A stretch of DNA of 64,000 nt from assembly GCA_013399695.1 (NCBI GenBank), contig VXAU01002492.1, positions 235,527 to 299,526 on the forward strand, given 5' to 3'. Source of the stretch: Formicarius rufipectus. Its lineage: Eukaryota > Chordata > Aves > Passeriformes > Formicariidae. The notes beneath the pieces are model-generated. The model ran no database searches. It was not told the origin of the DNA and worked only from the letters and a program-made list of their open reading frames with translations. The translations under genes and the position numbers were made by a program. Shown in pieces: positions 37,701-50,017 of this stretch (position 1 is the first letter of the stretch; each line of letters starts with the position of its first letter).

Positions 37701-39667
37701 ATATCCTGCCAAAACCCTCATATGCAATTTTAATAGGGGATAGATTTTATTAAGGGATAAAACAGATGCTTGCATTATAAACAATCTGGCCTTGACAGGC
37801 TCTGGGGTCATCAGGGTCGCAAAGACAATAATCTTAAAGGCAAAGATGAGTTGTGAGAACTCTCTGAGCAGACAAACCTGTGGTACCGACCAGCAGGAGA
37901 GTTCTGTAACTGAGTAAACATGCTGATTGTTCTCAAGCAAGAACTGATGGCAGGTGCAGAAAGAGAAGCAGATGGAATTTTTGGAAAAGGGGCTCAGCTG
38001 TCACTTGACACCTCTGGGTAGGTTCGTGTGGGCTGGGTAGGCAGAGTCAACGGGATCGAGTCACACGAATTCCCTGCTAAAGTGCTTGCAAAAAGCTGTA
38101 ATGAAACATGGCCCAGCCAAACACAGAGGGTGAAGAGACACCTCTCGTTGCTGGTGGGACTTCTGCTGTTTTTGCAGGGCAGAGAAGACTCTGGTGGCCA
38201 GGATTTGGTGTGTGCAGCAAACCAGGTCCCTGGCTGCTGGTGGCCCCGGGGCTGCAGCAGCCCCAGGTTTGGGTTTCCTGAGGTCTGGAGCAGCTGAATT
38301 CCTGGCCAGATAGGCTGCAGATACCCCAGCATGTGACCAGCTGCCTGCTGGGGGACCTGCAGAGCTCCCTGTGCTATGACACAAGACTCTCCTTGTGGCT
38401 TGGCTGTAGCTGATGTTGCCCGGCTGTTTTCCCACATCTATTTTAATATCCTAATGCAAGTTCTTCTATCAAATGGTGATGCTGCCCTGCCCTGCCAACC
38501 ACTGCTATCAACTGAGGAGTAAAATGCATGACCAGCAGCAATTTCTGCTGAGCTGTCTGATGAAATGAAGCAAGCAGGAACTCGTCGAGTAGCAGTTGTT
38601 ATGTTGCAACCTAAAGAGGTCTGTACATAATTCCTTTAGACTAACTCTGGTGAGGCATAGATAAATGATAAGAGATCCAAGTTACATTTTTAATGTCACA
38701 TTATTCACTTCTTATCGATCATACTGAGTGTGTTAGCCCTAATAGTAAATAGAATTTAAAATATTATTACTGTGCATTTAAGTTATTATCCTGTAATTTG
38801 AATGTGTTGCCACTAATACATACGGTCCACCAAAGGACATGCTCACCCTCACAACTTAAAAATTATTGGAGATGGTCTGATATTTACTACTTGGCTCTGA
38901 GTCTGCAAAAATAATCAATGGAAGTCCTTTGTCTCCAGGCTTTTAATTAATTAAAAAAAAAAATCAAAGTGAAGAAGAAAATCTTTCTTATACTGATCCA
39001 GATTATTATAATCCTGTCTTGTTTTTTGAAAAGCCAAATACAAATGAAATACAATTTTTTTTCTAATGGGGCTTTTATGAGAATGGGCAGATATGTGTCA
39101 AAGTTCTTTCTTTTGGGCATATACTCTGAGAGTAAAGATCTTAGAATCTCTTAAGTTCTGCTAACAGGTGAGTTATGACGCAGTTCTAAATTTTTTTGAC
39201 TCCTGTCACAACATTCCATAGATGCCAGTGTTCAACCATTTTCAGTCACCTGGAAATAAGATGAAAGTAATAACTAAAAATAAGAAGCTTGATTAAAGCA
39301 TATATTATTGTTAACCCTTCACTCACCCTTTGGTATAATAGTTTAAGGGCATTTTGTACTTGTTCATTTTACCTGATAATAGTTCTGAAGGCATTTACAT
39401 TTTAGAACAGGAATTTAAAATATATATAACAGCTGCTTTTTAAATAGAAAGTCTAATTATGACTATGATTGCATTCACTTTTGATTAGTATGCATACAAA
39501 TCCCTGCTCTCCCTGTGCATTCAAACTGAGCTATGGATCACTGGTGCCAGGATGGAAGTAGAAACAGCTCGACAACATGGATGATTAGACCAAAGCACAA
39601 AAAAACCCCAAAATTCAGGGTGTACACTTTTTCGGTCTCTAAAATCACTTTTTTCCACCCCTTTTAG

Positions 39668-39962
39668 TTGCACACAGACCTGGACCCCGGGAGCAGCAAA
39701 ATCAAGTATATCCTGTCCGGAGATGGAGCCGGAACGATCTTTGTGATCAACGACAAGACTGGAGACATTCATGCCATGAAAAGGCTGGACCGTGAGGAGA
39801 AGGCTGAGTACACCCTCACAGCCCAGGCAGTGGACAGGGACTCCAACCAGCCCCTGGAGCCCCCCTCAGAATTCATCATTAAGGTTCAGGACATCAATGA
39901 CAACCCCCCGGAGTTTGTGGACGGTCCGTACCATGCCACAGTTCCAGAAATGTCCCTTGTAG
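39668..39962 (+). CDS. CDH8: Type II cadherin internal exon (295 bp): EC1 and EC1-EC2 linker, CDH8-like
   Basis: Type II cadherins are single-pass, calcium-dependent adhesion proteins at the cell surface. The exon is open throughout and begins in frame with LHTDLDPGSSKIKYILSG, the middle of EC1. It then carries the calcium-binding LDREE motif (39785-39799) and the inter-repeat linker DINDNPPEF (39890-39916), and ends in GPYHATVPEMSLVG at the start of EC2. The acceptor is a pyrimidine tract ending TTTTAG at 39667, and the donor GTAG/gtaggt follows 39962. The length of 295 bp with phase 0 in and phase 1 out matches the conserved type II exon plan as I know it. The start of LHTDLDPGS and the stretch GDGAGTIF point to CDH8 rather than CDH6, 7, 9, 10, 11, 12 or 20. 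AVDRDSNQPLEPPSEF departs from the CDH8 I remember, so a close paralogue of the CDH8/11/24 group is the main alternative. The adhesive Trp residues would be in an upstream exon not present here. Third codon positions are mostly G or C, unlike the A/T-rich introns. Confidence 0.93.
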
Positions 39963-39968
39963 GTAGGT

Positions 39969-41640
39969 GTGTCTCGGGGTGCTCCCAGTTTAAACCATGC
40001 CCTTGAGTTGCTGATGAATAATAAGATATTTATGATGTTGTTAGCATGCCATTTGCATATTTTCAAGTCTCTCCTTGGCTGAGGAGTCGTCTGCAGTCCC
40101 TTAGTAGAAAGCAAATGACTAACAGCTGTAGTAATGTGTCTTTCTTTGTCCAACAACACTTTAATGGGCTGAATTTATATTTCCCCTATGACGCTGTAGT
40201 TTAGAGTGTTGTTATTGAGAAGGATTTATCAAGATTTGCTCTGGCATGACACTCTAATCCTATTGATATTTTGTTGATGTTTAATTATGTTTGTGTGTTT
40301 TCATGCACTTGCAGTGAGTTGATATGTACTTATTTGTTTTCCTCTAAGTGCCACTGTAATCAGCAGAAACACTGAAATGAAAGATTCTGTGTCTGGGAAT
40401 TGATGGTTAGACTCTAGAGTGGACTTAACCAATTAGCTGTAGGATTTGCATGGATGATGGAAGGGGGAAACAGAGAAAGCTGTGGAAAAAAGATGGTGAA
40501 AAGGGAAATTAACTGTGTGAAAGCAGAAAAGAGAAAAGAGTAGAACATAATCTTCTTAATACGTTTTACTTATATTTATTCATTTGGTCGGATTAGTGTG
40601 AATCTATTTCCTCATGGATTAATACATTAGAATTTAATTTTTTTAGCATGGTTTGTCCCTCTTTCTGTGTTTGCAAATGTATGAGTATGTACTTACAGAG
40701 GTGGATACTGATGCTCTCAGGTCCTGACTCCCCACTTACACACACGTATGGAGGCAGGGGATTTTCAGCTCTCACTGAAGCAAAAGGGAAGCAAACCCAT
40801 CAAACCAAGATTCCATTGCAGGGCAGTATAAGAGTTCAGCATAAGCAAAGACATCCAAATTTGGCTGTGAAGTGCAGAGGTAATTCTAATGTATTTTAGT
40901 CTCCTGTTGAGGATAATGTGCTTTTCAGTGATTTGTCTGCATCTGTCAAAGCAAGGTAATTGAAGGAGTGCCAAGGCACTTTGGAAAATAAAGCAGCACC
41001 CTATCACAAGGTTTCAAAAACACCGTGGTGTTGGTTAAAGGAGGAGGAGTGTGAGAAGCCAGAACCATCCCCTCCCTCACACCCAGTGCAGTGAGTTACA
41101 CAGAGTCCTTTTCAATTACAAGCTGACTGGATGGTGATACCTGAACCTTCATTTCTTTAATCAGCCCTTCTTCAACAGATTTTCATATCTTGGTTGCAGA
41201 GAATTGCTTGCTCCGAAACTGATACATGAATTTTCAAGCCTGCATGTCGGTTCTTTTACTAAAACATAGGCTTAATTTGTTGAGTTGCTTTTAATTATGC
41301 AGCAGCACAAACGTAATATGGCCCTGCTTTCAGAAGATATTTTTACCAAGCTCTAGGTGAGCTTAATTAAGTAAAATAACCTAGAGTAAAAGAAAATAAA
41401 GACAAAGAAAAAAAGGAGGGTGTGGGAGAAGGAAAATTGAATGGTATTATTCTTCATATGAATGGAACCTATGCACTACTCTCGGAAAAAAAGAAAAAGA
41501 AGATATATACAGACAAGAAAAGATGGTTTCTGTTCACAAAACCTACTATAAAAATAATTTATATTTGCGCCTATGAACAATATTTATAATGTGTAATAAT
41601 GATATGGCCCCCATCCAAGGAGTATTCATTGTAAAGAAGA
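39969..41640. other. Unique intronic stretch after the 295-bp exon
   Basis: A/T-rich, with purine-rich A/G tracts around 41385-41440 and 41490-41525. No gene or repeat recognised. Confidence 0.45.
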
Positions 41641-41794
41641 GGAGGAAAAAAACAAACAAAAAACCCCCTACAAAACCAAACCAACCAAACAAAAAACCCC
41701 AAAACAAAAACAACAAAAAACACCCCCAAAAAAACCCAACAGCAAACAAACAAACAAACAAACTCAAAACCAAACAAACAAAACCCACAAAAAC
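41641..41794. repeat. A/C low-complexity block (about 154 bp)
   Basis: Nearly all A and C, with CAAA, CCAAA, ACAA and runs of 3-5 C. Both long frames through it (Lys/Asn/Pro-rich on +, Phe/Val/Gly-rich on -) are consequences of composition, not proteins. Confidence 0.92.
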
Positions 41795-43233
41795 TTTGAC
41801 AGGAAACTATTTAGGAGATCAGATGAATAACAGTCTAGTGAATAGTTTAACACAAGGTATAAAATATGGTAAATGCAAGGAGATCAAGAGAGTAAAAGAG
41901 AATAAAAGATGAAACATTAGCAAAATAGAGGGAAAGTGAAACAATTGAAAAAAAAAGAGTGAAAGAGGAGGGGAAATACAAGGAAAGATCATGAGTGATG
42001 AATTATAAGACAAAACTTAATCTGGGAAAACTTTATGCATAGCGAAAGGGGCTGGCTTTATTTCACCTGTTCCCAGGTGTGTTGGGGGAAAGAGAAAGTC
42101 TTCTTTGAACTGCCTCTGAAATCACTTAGTTCCACATTTTTATGTGTTTTTAGGCTGCATGGCAGAGTTTTGTCCAAAGGCAAGTTTGTTCCAACCATCC
42201 AAATAAAGGTAGAAATTTGCAGCATCTGAGAGGTGTGAGGTTTATTACAGTAACTATGCAAGTTTTGCTCATTTGCCCTGGACCTTCCCAGTGTTTTATG
42301 TGACACTCCTCACTGTGCATGTTTTAAAACTATTTCTCTACAGAAGAACAAACATAGACTCTTGTTCTTCCACTGAGAAACAAACCCCAAATCTCTGCTG
42401 TTGCTTCAAAACTCAGAGAATGTTCCCCATTGCATTACATGGGTCATGACTGTAAAATCTATGAGTGTAGGCAGTCAAGTCTGTGTATTAATCTCTGATG
42501 GAACCAACTTTCAAATCTGGAAAGTGGAAGATGAGTGTTACCCTTCATTAATGTTGCTGCTACTGTTTCCTTCATCTTTCCTCTCTTGACCCACGGGTAG
42601 CAACATCAAGAGCTGTACTAAGTGATTGTCCATAAATTATTTTAACTTCCTTGAAGTTTTTTTTAGTCATCTTAAAATTACTTAACTCCTCCATGTTTTT
42701 ATTTAAAAAGAAAGTCTCAGAGTTCAAGGAATTTTTATTATTTCCCCCCCCCCTCCAAGAGTATTTCACTTCCATTATCCACTTACTTAATTCCCCTTAA
42801 AGAGATCTCCACCCACTGCCAATTTCAGCCTTGACATTGGTACCACACAGGCATTACTAGACAGTGTTCTTACTCAGGATAAAACACAGTTCTACTAACC
42901 CTTTTCTTTCCTCCAAGAAAGAAATATATCAATTCTGCTGTGAAACAGAAGAGGAACTCATATGCTATATATATGTATAGTACTTATGTAACGAGGATGC
43001 AGTACGAGGCATTTTATTTTTGGATATGTCTGTGGAAAGAGATTTGGAACATACAGAGAAAGGCAATAACCTGTCTTTGTTCTGCACCACAGAGCTGAGC
43101 TCCACCACAGTGCAGGCTTTCCAGTGGGTCCGTGAAGTCTGGTCTTGTGCTCCTTGCTGGGGCAGATGTATCAGGGAATGTCCATGGTATTCTAGACAGA
43201 GCAGGAATGATACATGGTGGGGACGTGAAGGTT
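41795..43233. other. Unique intronic stretch
   Basis: Contains a C10 run near 42744-42753. No gene or repeat recognised. Confidence 0.45.
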
Positions 43234-43485
43234 GGGTTCACATTGACACAGAACAATGTTAGGTGGGGTATTGGGAAGGAATTCATCCCTGGGAGGGTGG
43301 GCAGCCCTGGCACAGGTTGGGCAGAGAAGCTGTGGCTGCCCCACCCCTAGAAGTGTCCAAGGCGAGGTTGGATGGGACTTGGAGCAACCTGGGCTGGTGG
43401 AAGGTGTTCCTGCCCATGGCAGGGAGTGGGATGAGATGGGCTTTAAGGTCCCTTCCCAACCAAGCCCATTCCACTATTCACTGAT
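43234..43485 (+). mobile_element. CR1 LINE 3' fragment
   Basis: Sense blocks GTATTGGGAAGGAATTCATC, GCAGAGAAGCTGTGGCTGCC and TGGTGGAAGGTGTTCCTGCC, then CTTTAAGGTCCCTTCCCAAC and a decayed tail CCACTATTCACTGATG. Confidence 0.92.
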
Positions 43486-43632
43486 GGTGACTGCAATGTG
43501 TGTGCAAACATCCTGGGTGTGAGGTGCAGGAAGGTGCGTGCGGCTGTGGACTAGACCAGCACACACTCACAACCTGCCTTGCTTGATGTGCTTCCCACGT
43601 TTTGGTGAGATTTCTGGAGAATCCCTCTTCCC

Positions 43633-44037
43633 TGTGTGAGAAACAGAGACTCAGACACGAATGGGGTTTAGAATAAGAGTTTATTATATGGTGAAAGCAA
43701 ACAGTGCTGGCTGCAGCAGAGTCCTCGCTCCCCAAACCCACATACTAAACACAGCACACATGGGGAGTTTATCCAGTGCATTCATACATATTCATTACAT
43801 TATATACAAAGACATTTTACAATGATGCTAAACAGTCTTCAACATACTTTTCTTTATTGTGTCAGTTCTGTCCACTATTATTCACATACTCCTTGATATG
43901 GGCTCAGGGAAACTAAACAGTTCTGCCATAATTCAAGCATTTCCTTGATAGAGAAACAGAGAAACTGACCAGTTCTACATAATTCACATTACCTGGATAA
44001 GGAAGAGAAACTAACCAGTTCTACCATAATTCACACA
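43633..44037 (-). mobile_element. Endogenous retrovirus LTR with tandem repeats in U3 (about 405 bp)
   Basis: The ends TGTGTGA (43633) and TCACACA (44031-44037) form a 7-bp inverted repeat. On the minus strand AATAAA (43685-43680) lies 47 bp before the end at 43633, the same spacing as in the LTR at 24572-25004. Flanks are CTTCCC (43627-43632) and CTTCCT (44038-44043), a 6-bp duplication with one mismatch. The right half carries four imperfect units anchored on CAGTTCT at 43863, 43918, 43970 and 44016, a typical U3 feature. Uncertainty: similarity of the fourth unit seems to run several bases past 44037, and AAAGGAAG on the minus strand just outside could be a polypurine tract, which would mean that internal retroviral sequence follows to the right. 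Confidence 0.55.
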
Positions 44038-44300
44038 CTTCCTTTGCGGGGGTGCAGTAACAACAACTTGTTCCCTTTATGGGGCGGCAAGAACCCATTT
44101 GGCTTTCACTGATTCGAATCCTAATGGAATTTATCACACCTGCTAAACCCAAAGGGTTTACTTGGCTTCCCTCCCACTGCTGGGAAGCAAGGCCGATTAG
44201 CACTGCCCTGAGTTATCTGCGGGAGGAAGGAATGTTCACTTCTCAGCTGCCTTCACGGCACACACACCCACACCCAGCACTGCATCGTAGTCACTGAGCT
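44038..44300 (-). mobile_element. Possible internal or U3 remnant of the same retroviral element
   Basis: If AAAGGAAG next to 44037 is a polypurine tract, this segment is the 3' internal part of the element. A minus frame (44203-44021) runs into the LTR and stops there. I cannot assign it to a retroviral gene. If instead 43633-44037 is a solitary LTR, this is host sequence. Confidence 0.25.
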
Positions 44301-47300
44301 TCCAGGTATTCTGAAAGCATTTACTTATCTCTCTCTGAGGAAAGGGAGCTGCACGTTCCAGGGAAGAAGAAAAAAAAAAAAAAAGAAAAATTAGTTTTGA
44401 GAACTAAATTGAATTTTTCCCTTATTTTGTCTCTGGGATCTGTTTTTAGGTAATTCCTGCATAATCTACTGTGGTAAGCCCTGTTCCCCGACTCTGAAAA
44501 TGATGAACTGGCTTGTGAGAGCTAATAGTTTATATGGAGAATATGTTCTTTGCTGAAAGTGGGCACTCTAATCTTTTAATTCTGATACTAATTTTCTTAA
44601 GGAATTAAAGATCAAAAAGTGAAATCTGTGGAACAGCTTCATTGTAACAGCATTGCATTTCGCAAAAAGGAAATAACTCGTCTGTCTGTAAACCTTGCTT
44701 AATGACTTAAATATAAAAGGACGCACTGGGTTAGAAACCCAGTTAAAACCTTTAAAAAACCCCATAAAATACTTAGGTAACCTTCTGGAAGGAAGAACCC
44801 CATGACTCTTCTCCCCCCTCCCTCGTTTTTCGATGAGTTTTATATCTATGCCTTCAACGAAGATAGAATTTTATGTAAATGAATGAGCAAACTTAGAAGA
44901 TCCACAAGGGTAATTGGAACTAGTCCTGTAACTTATTTAAAATAAAAAAGGGAAAGAAAAGAGGGGGGAAAAAATAGTAAAACCACACTCTCCCTGGAGA
45001 ACATTCTGTTTCTGTCTTACTTTCTCAGCCACACACTGATACATGAATTCCTCAAAACATGCTGCAGAGGTGGAAATGGGAGCCACAGTGGATATTGTCT
45101 CCCAGCAGTTCAGTTTCAGGATCCTTTTCTTCAGGAGAAGAATGAGGAGGGCAATTTCTTGGTTTCCTTCTTAGAGGAGCCAAGAGTGTTTAGACAGTGA
45201 CTGTCATGTTGAAAGGTAGGAGACAAGAGAAGCAGAGTGACAAACGTGTTGGTGAAATAAAAAAGGACACAGATGGAAAAAGAACTAAAGACAGAAGGGA
45301 GGAGAATTCTCTCATAGTTTGCCTGAGTTAAGGTAAACAGTCAAACTTTAATAATCCTCAAATATTAAGGCTTCCCTTGACAGTCATAGAAAACCCATCT
45401 TAAAATACATGCAGTGGAATTCAGTCTGCTGTTGGTCTAAAAATGATCTTGCCTTTAACACTTGAAAATAATAATAATGTGAAAAAGCTCAGAATAATAG
45501 TATTTTTGTCCTTAAGTGCTTCCATGGAAACTCCTTACTGAGGGGAAAAAAGGGGCTTTACTGGAAAGTGTTTAGGCTTTTAGTTGAGTCAGAACATCAG
45601 TTTTGAGTTTTGGTATGCACACATCTACTTTGAATCAAGCTTTGTCCTTGATTACACCACTGCAGATAAGAAGTTCTATCATTTTTATGTTTTTGCCAAA
45701 GGAGAGCAGAGTTCTTTAGTGTAGCCAGGTGTAGGAGGAGCACACAGCGCTCCTTTCTGGCTCTCCAGTTCTCTCAAAGATATTTGTTGTCTTCCAGTTA
45801 CAAATCGTTTGCAAAAGGGCAAAATCTGCTGCATATGAAATCAACATGCAATGTCTGATATGAATAGTGATAAAATAACTTGACAAATTAGAAAGTTGTG
45901 ATAAAAACCTGACCTGAAATGTTATCAAGATCAACCACACTGTCTTACTGTTTTTTTTTTCCTCTCTGTGTATTCATTGATTTTTAAGGCGCTGAGCATG
46001 ACTGTTAAATCAATGATAGTTTGTCACAAAATTGTGGAGTGAAAGGACTGCATTACTGGGGTCAACTACAAATTAGCCCAAAGGGTAAATGCAAAGGCAG
46101 TGCAAAAGCTAAGGGAAAAACCAGCAGATGCTGTAAAATATGGTAACAATGTAACAGCTGTTTAAAAAAAAAAAAAAAGTATATTTTCATATTGTCTTGT
46201 TCTACTTGTTCATCTTCTGCATAATCACATTTGTACTGTGGTACTGTTGGGCTTTTTCTATGAGATTATTTAGTGAGTGTATGTTAAAAATCATCACACA
46301 TAACCTTTAGGCACTGGTCAGGATATGTTCAACCCCAGAGCTGTCTGCTCCCTGATCTGACTTGCTGCTGAGCCTTGAGAGAACATATTTCTGAGTATAT
46401 GCTGTTAGATTTTTACTTTTTGTTTCTCACAAGGTCTGATTAAAAATGCCATTATCTTCCTATATTGTTCTTAAATGATCGTTAAGAGCTTGAGGACCAT
46501 GGATGAAATCCATGCTGGTCTTTATAAGCTGACCCTTTAGTTGTCCCCCCCTATATTTAGTTGTCCCCATCCTGAGTGTGCTGAGATAGTTGACTGTCAA
46601 CACAAAAATACCGAAATCAATGGGATTGCTCAAAATAGTTCATACCAATGGCAGCAAGTACTTGAAGGGTTGGGTTCTCAGAAGCAAGTCCTCACCTCCA
46701 TGTGCAGAGTATGGAGCCACTGATATGTATCCTTTCTCAGACAAGTGCTGCCTTCCTTCCCTTCCAGTCAGGGGCACCACTTTGTCACAAGTGTTCCATT
46801 TTTTGCCCGTGTGCATTCCCTTTGCATGAAGGGAAGTTGTGCAGATGACACCTAGTGAAGAGAAAGTCCTCAGGAAAAATCTGATGAGAGAAAGCTTGGA
46901 GTCACAGCTCCTGATGGTTGTTCCATCTAGAGGAACTCATCTTCTCATGATGTTCCTGTTCCAGGGATGAGGACAGACAGACACAGCTGTGTGTTGATCA
47001 TATGATGGCAGAGCAGAGAAAATTTTGGCAGCATTAGGTTCAGGCTTCTCTAGTCCTACTGTTGTTTTCCCAGAGGATCCCTGTTTCAGAGTTGGAAACA
47101 TCTTGTTGCTGCTACTTTGCTTCTGAAATCCTTTGGGGTTGCTTCCATTTGTGTATATCAAACACATCTTTGTGTTCTGTGTGAAATTAAGACTCTGACT
47201 CAAGGCTCTGACACATTCTCTTTTGCTTACAAGTTTTAATCTACTCTGAGCGTGGATTTTCCACCATTTCACCCAATTTCAAATTTTGAAGATAAAAGAT

Positions 47301-49757
47301 GTCTCAAACAGTGGTAGGGTTTGAAAGTGTGCCATCTCATTTTCCCAAACAACCTGGTTTGTGGTAGGACCCCATTTCTGGCCAGTGGGTGATGCTTAAG
47401 TGGGAAACATCTGGATGAGAGGGAGGAGACCAGCACACACTCCTGCCAGACTGAGGCTCTATGAAACCCCACAGGACTGGTCTGGAGCAGGTTCTCACTT
47501 TTTTCAACCATGGGAGATGCAGACAAGCTCGAACCCTGAGGTGGAAACTTCTAGGTCAGAAAATCAAATTCAGTGTGGTCATATTTTCACAGAAACTTTC
47601 ATTCCTGTAACTTCTATCACTTTGCTGACACAAAGACTTGGCTTGGATCATGGGGACCAAATACTCCTGAAACTCAACTCGGGTGGCTCGTGTGAGATGT
47701 CTCTCTTTGAGGGACACACTTGATATTTGTCACAATAAGATTCAGATGCAGTTGAGAATTCATTTTTTTCTCTGGTGCTGATCATTCCCCACCCTGCCCT
47801 GCCCTGCTCCCTGACTTTGTTTAGCTGCTGAGAATGCAGCCCTTCATGGTTCCTCCTGAATACAGCCCACAATTGCCTGTGGAGCTGCTGTCACCGTGGT
47901 CTCCTCGGGGATGGGGTGCTGGAGAAGAGTGGATTCTGCTGTCCCCTTCCCTGGGGCCCACAGGGGCTCTGCTGCCGTTTGGTGGCTCTGCAGTGGCCTG
48001 AGGGCACAATATTTCAGTGTCTGTGTTTGCACCCTACATTACAGTCGGTGGCAACATCAGCTTTGCTGCCCCAAACAAAGCCAGCAGAGCATCCAAGCTG
48101 TGAGATGACACCGACCACAGAAAGCCAGAAATGAAAGCGTTTCTGCAGTAAACAGCCAGGGCTGCTTTATTATTTATTTATATTTTGTTACAATACACCT
48201 GAGCATAACCTGAAACTTCCATCGAAATCAACAAGATTTATGGCACCTTTTTTTTTTTTNTTTTTCTTTTTCTTGCCTGGTAATACAGTGTACAGTGATC
48301 ATCCAATTTTACTGCCTCTGCCTGGGGACCTCGCAGAACGAATGCTGATGAAATAGTCAATTGATTAGAGACAAGCAGTCTTTCAAAAAGTCCTGAAAAG
48401 AAGACTAGCTATTTCCCACTTCTCTTACAAATATCAATTAATATTCTATAGTGAGGGTGATATATACAGGGAAGATGAAAAAAATAGCATGAAAGGAAAA
48501 CATAATTCTCTAAGCCAAACATAAAATATATTTTACCCTTCTGCTGTTGCCTGTGATGTTGCAGGCCGTGTACTAATCCTAACAAACAGCCACCCAGGGG
48601 AATTTATAAAGGAATACCTGCAGGCTCTCTAATGGCACCATCTCATAAGTTGCAGCAAGAAAGAACTGCCAGCCTTAAAATGGAAAAGGCAGTGTCCTGT
48701 CCCATTGGATCCACATGAGGTAAACCCCAGTCACATCAGCAAGGATAACTGCCCCTGAGGAGTCCGTATCCCTAAATCTGCATATATATTCTTTCTGTAA
48801 AATATGTTTTGTTTCCAAAAGATGACATTAAAAAGGTGTCATCACAGCCCCAAAACAATTAGTTCATGCACAGAACCCTGTGAAACATGCAGAGCCATGC
48901 CCTCCAGTGCTCCTGGTACCCAGGTGCCCAGGCTCTCTCCCCTGGCCCTGGGATGTGCAGGTGGTGCTTCCCTCCCCACCACAGCAGCCACCTCTCTACT
49001 CCTGCACTTACACATCTGCAAACCACATGTTTTTCCCTTTTCCCTCACAGGATGAAAAGTCCTTAAAATGACATGTGAGTAAGCTGTAAAAGCACTGTTG
49101 TGGTGCTTGTGGTAGGTCGTTCAGTCGTTCAGAGGTTTGGACTCCTGGACGTATTGCATGGTATCAACATTCTTCAAAGATTTCATTAACTTTCTAAACT
49201 ATCTACGTCAAAAATTGCACTGAGAAATGTGTAACATTTGCAAGAAATTGTCTGGATGTCTCTTCTGCTTATGGAGATAAACCTCACTAAGTATATCAAA
49301 GGTATGAAATGACTATTTTCCTGGTGGAACTAGAAAACAATTTCTTGCATTTTCCTGCATGGGACTTTATAATTTATTGTAGATCAAGTTGCTCTTGTTC
49401 AGTTCTTTCAGAGGCCTTCATTAAACCACACTTTTCAGGTGTTAAAATGTTTTATATTAATGTTAAAATGGTTTAGATTATCAGTTTTTAGGGTGGCACC
49501 TGCCATTTCCTGTAGGTCTGCAGAGTGCTGGGTTCTCAAATCTCTTTCTCTGCATTTTAGTGACTTTATGTGCAACTACTTACATAAAACAGTCTGGCTA
49601 AACAAGCAAGTAATGCTTTACCTCTGTAATGTTTTATGATAGCTTGAAAAAACTGAATGTGAGCTATATCAGTTGAAATTTTATATATATATAGACATAT
49701 ATACAAGTGTCCATATGATTATGTAAGTGCACACAGGTGTTTTTATATATTACATAC
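44301..49757. other. Long unique intronic stretch
   Basis: A/T-rich with A-tracts near 44367-44391 and 46164-46178 and a T-tract interrupted by an undetermined base at 48260. Open frames up to about 111 codons (46937-47272, minus) have no recognisable family. Confidence 0.45.
48248..48275. repeat. T-rich homopolymer tract with one undetermined base
   Basis: T run from 48248 with an N at 48260, then T/C-rich sequence; the N is probably a base-calling ambiguity in the homopolymer. Confidence 0.9.
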
Positions 49758-50017
49758 AAGAGGAAACAGCCTCAGGCTGTGCCAGGGAAAGGGCAGGTTG
49801 GACAGAAGGAGGGATTTCTCCCTGGAAAGGGTGGTCAGGCCTTGGAAGGGGCTGCTCAGGGAGGTTTGGAGTGCCCAGCCCTGGAGGTGCCCAAGGCAGG
49901 AGTGGCCGTGGCACTCAGAGCACTGGGCTGGGGGACAAGGTGGGCATCAGGCACAGGGTGGGCTCTCTAATCTCAGAGGTCTTTTCCAACATTAATGATT
50001 CTGTGATTCTCTGATTA
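49758..50017 (+). mobile_element. CR1 LINE 3' fragment
   Basis: Sense blocks AAGAGGAAACAGCCTCAGGC, GGGCAGGTTGGACAGAAGGA and GAGTGCCCAGCCCTGGAGGT, then AGAGGTCTTTTCCAACATTA and the tail ATGATTCTGTGATTCTCTGA. It belongs to the group with an AGAGGTCTTTTCCAAC tail, like the copy at 57040. Confidence 0.93.

Larger units (their letters stand above)
1..39667 (+). other. Upstream intron of the cadherin gene (5' end outside window)
   Basis: No exon encoding the preceding part of the cadherin (signal peptide, propeptide, or the WVWNQ start of mature EC1) was seen by eye, and no other gene is recognisable. Everything before the acceptor at 39667 is therefore taken as one intron of at least 39.7 kb. Long introns at this place are usual for type II cadherin genes. 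It contains most of the CR1 copies and two of the three LTRs in the window. A small exon could be missed by eye. Confidence 0.75.
30019..39667. other. Long unique intronic stretch before the first cadherin exon
   Basis: No transposon family recognised in 9.6 kb. It holds an A22 tract (32948-32969), an A/C block (34675-34708), an exon-like block (32419-32520) and a short G/C palindrome around 38246-38265. The last 40 bp form the pyrimidine-rich acceptor of the 295-bp exon. Confidence 0.45.

Noticed and set aside
38241..38270. G/C palindrome around GGGGCTGCAGCAGCCCC
   Set aside because: Short, imperfectly centred and without associated structure; probably chance in a G/C-richer patch.
41546..41912. 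Lys/Asn-rich + frame and Phe-rich membrane-like minus frame
   Set aside because: Direct products of the A/C low-complexity block.
44100..44130. GATTCGAATCC resembling a tRNA T-arm box
   Set aside because: No acceptor stem, A box or cloverleaf around it, and it lies in or beside the retroviral element.
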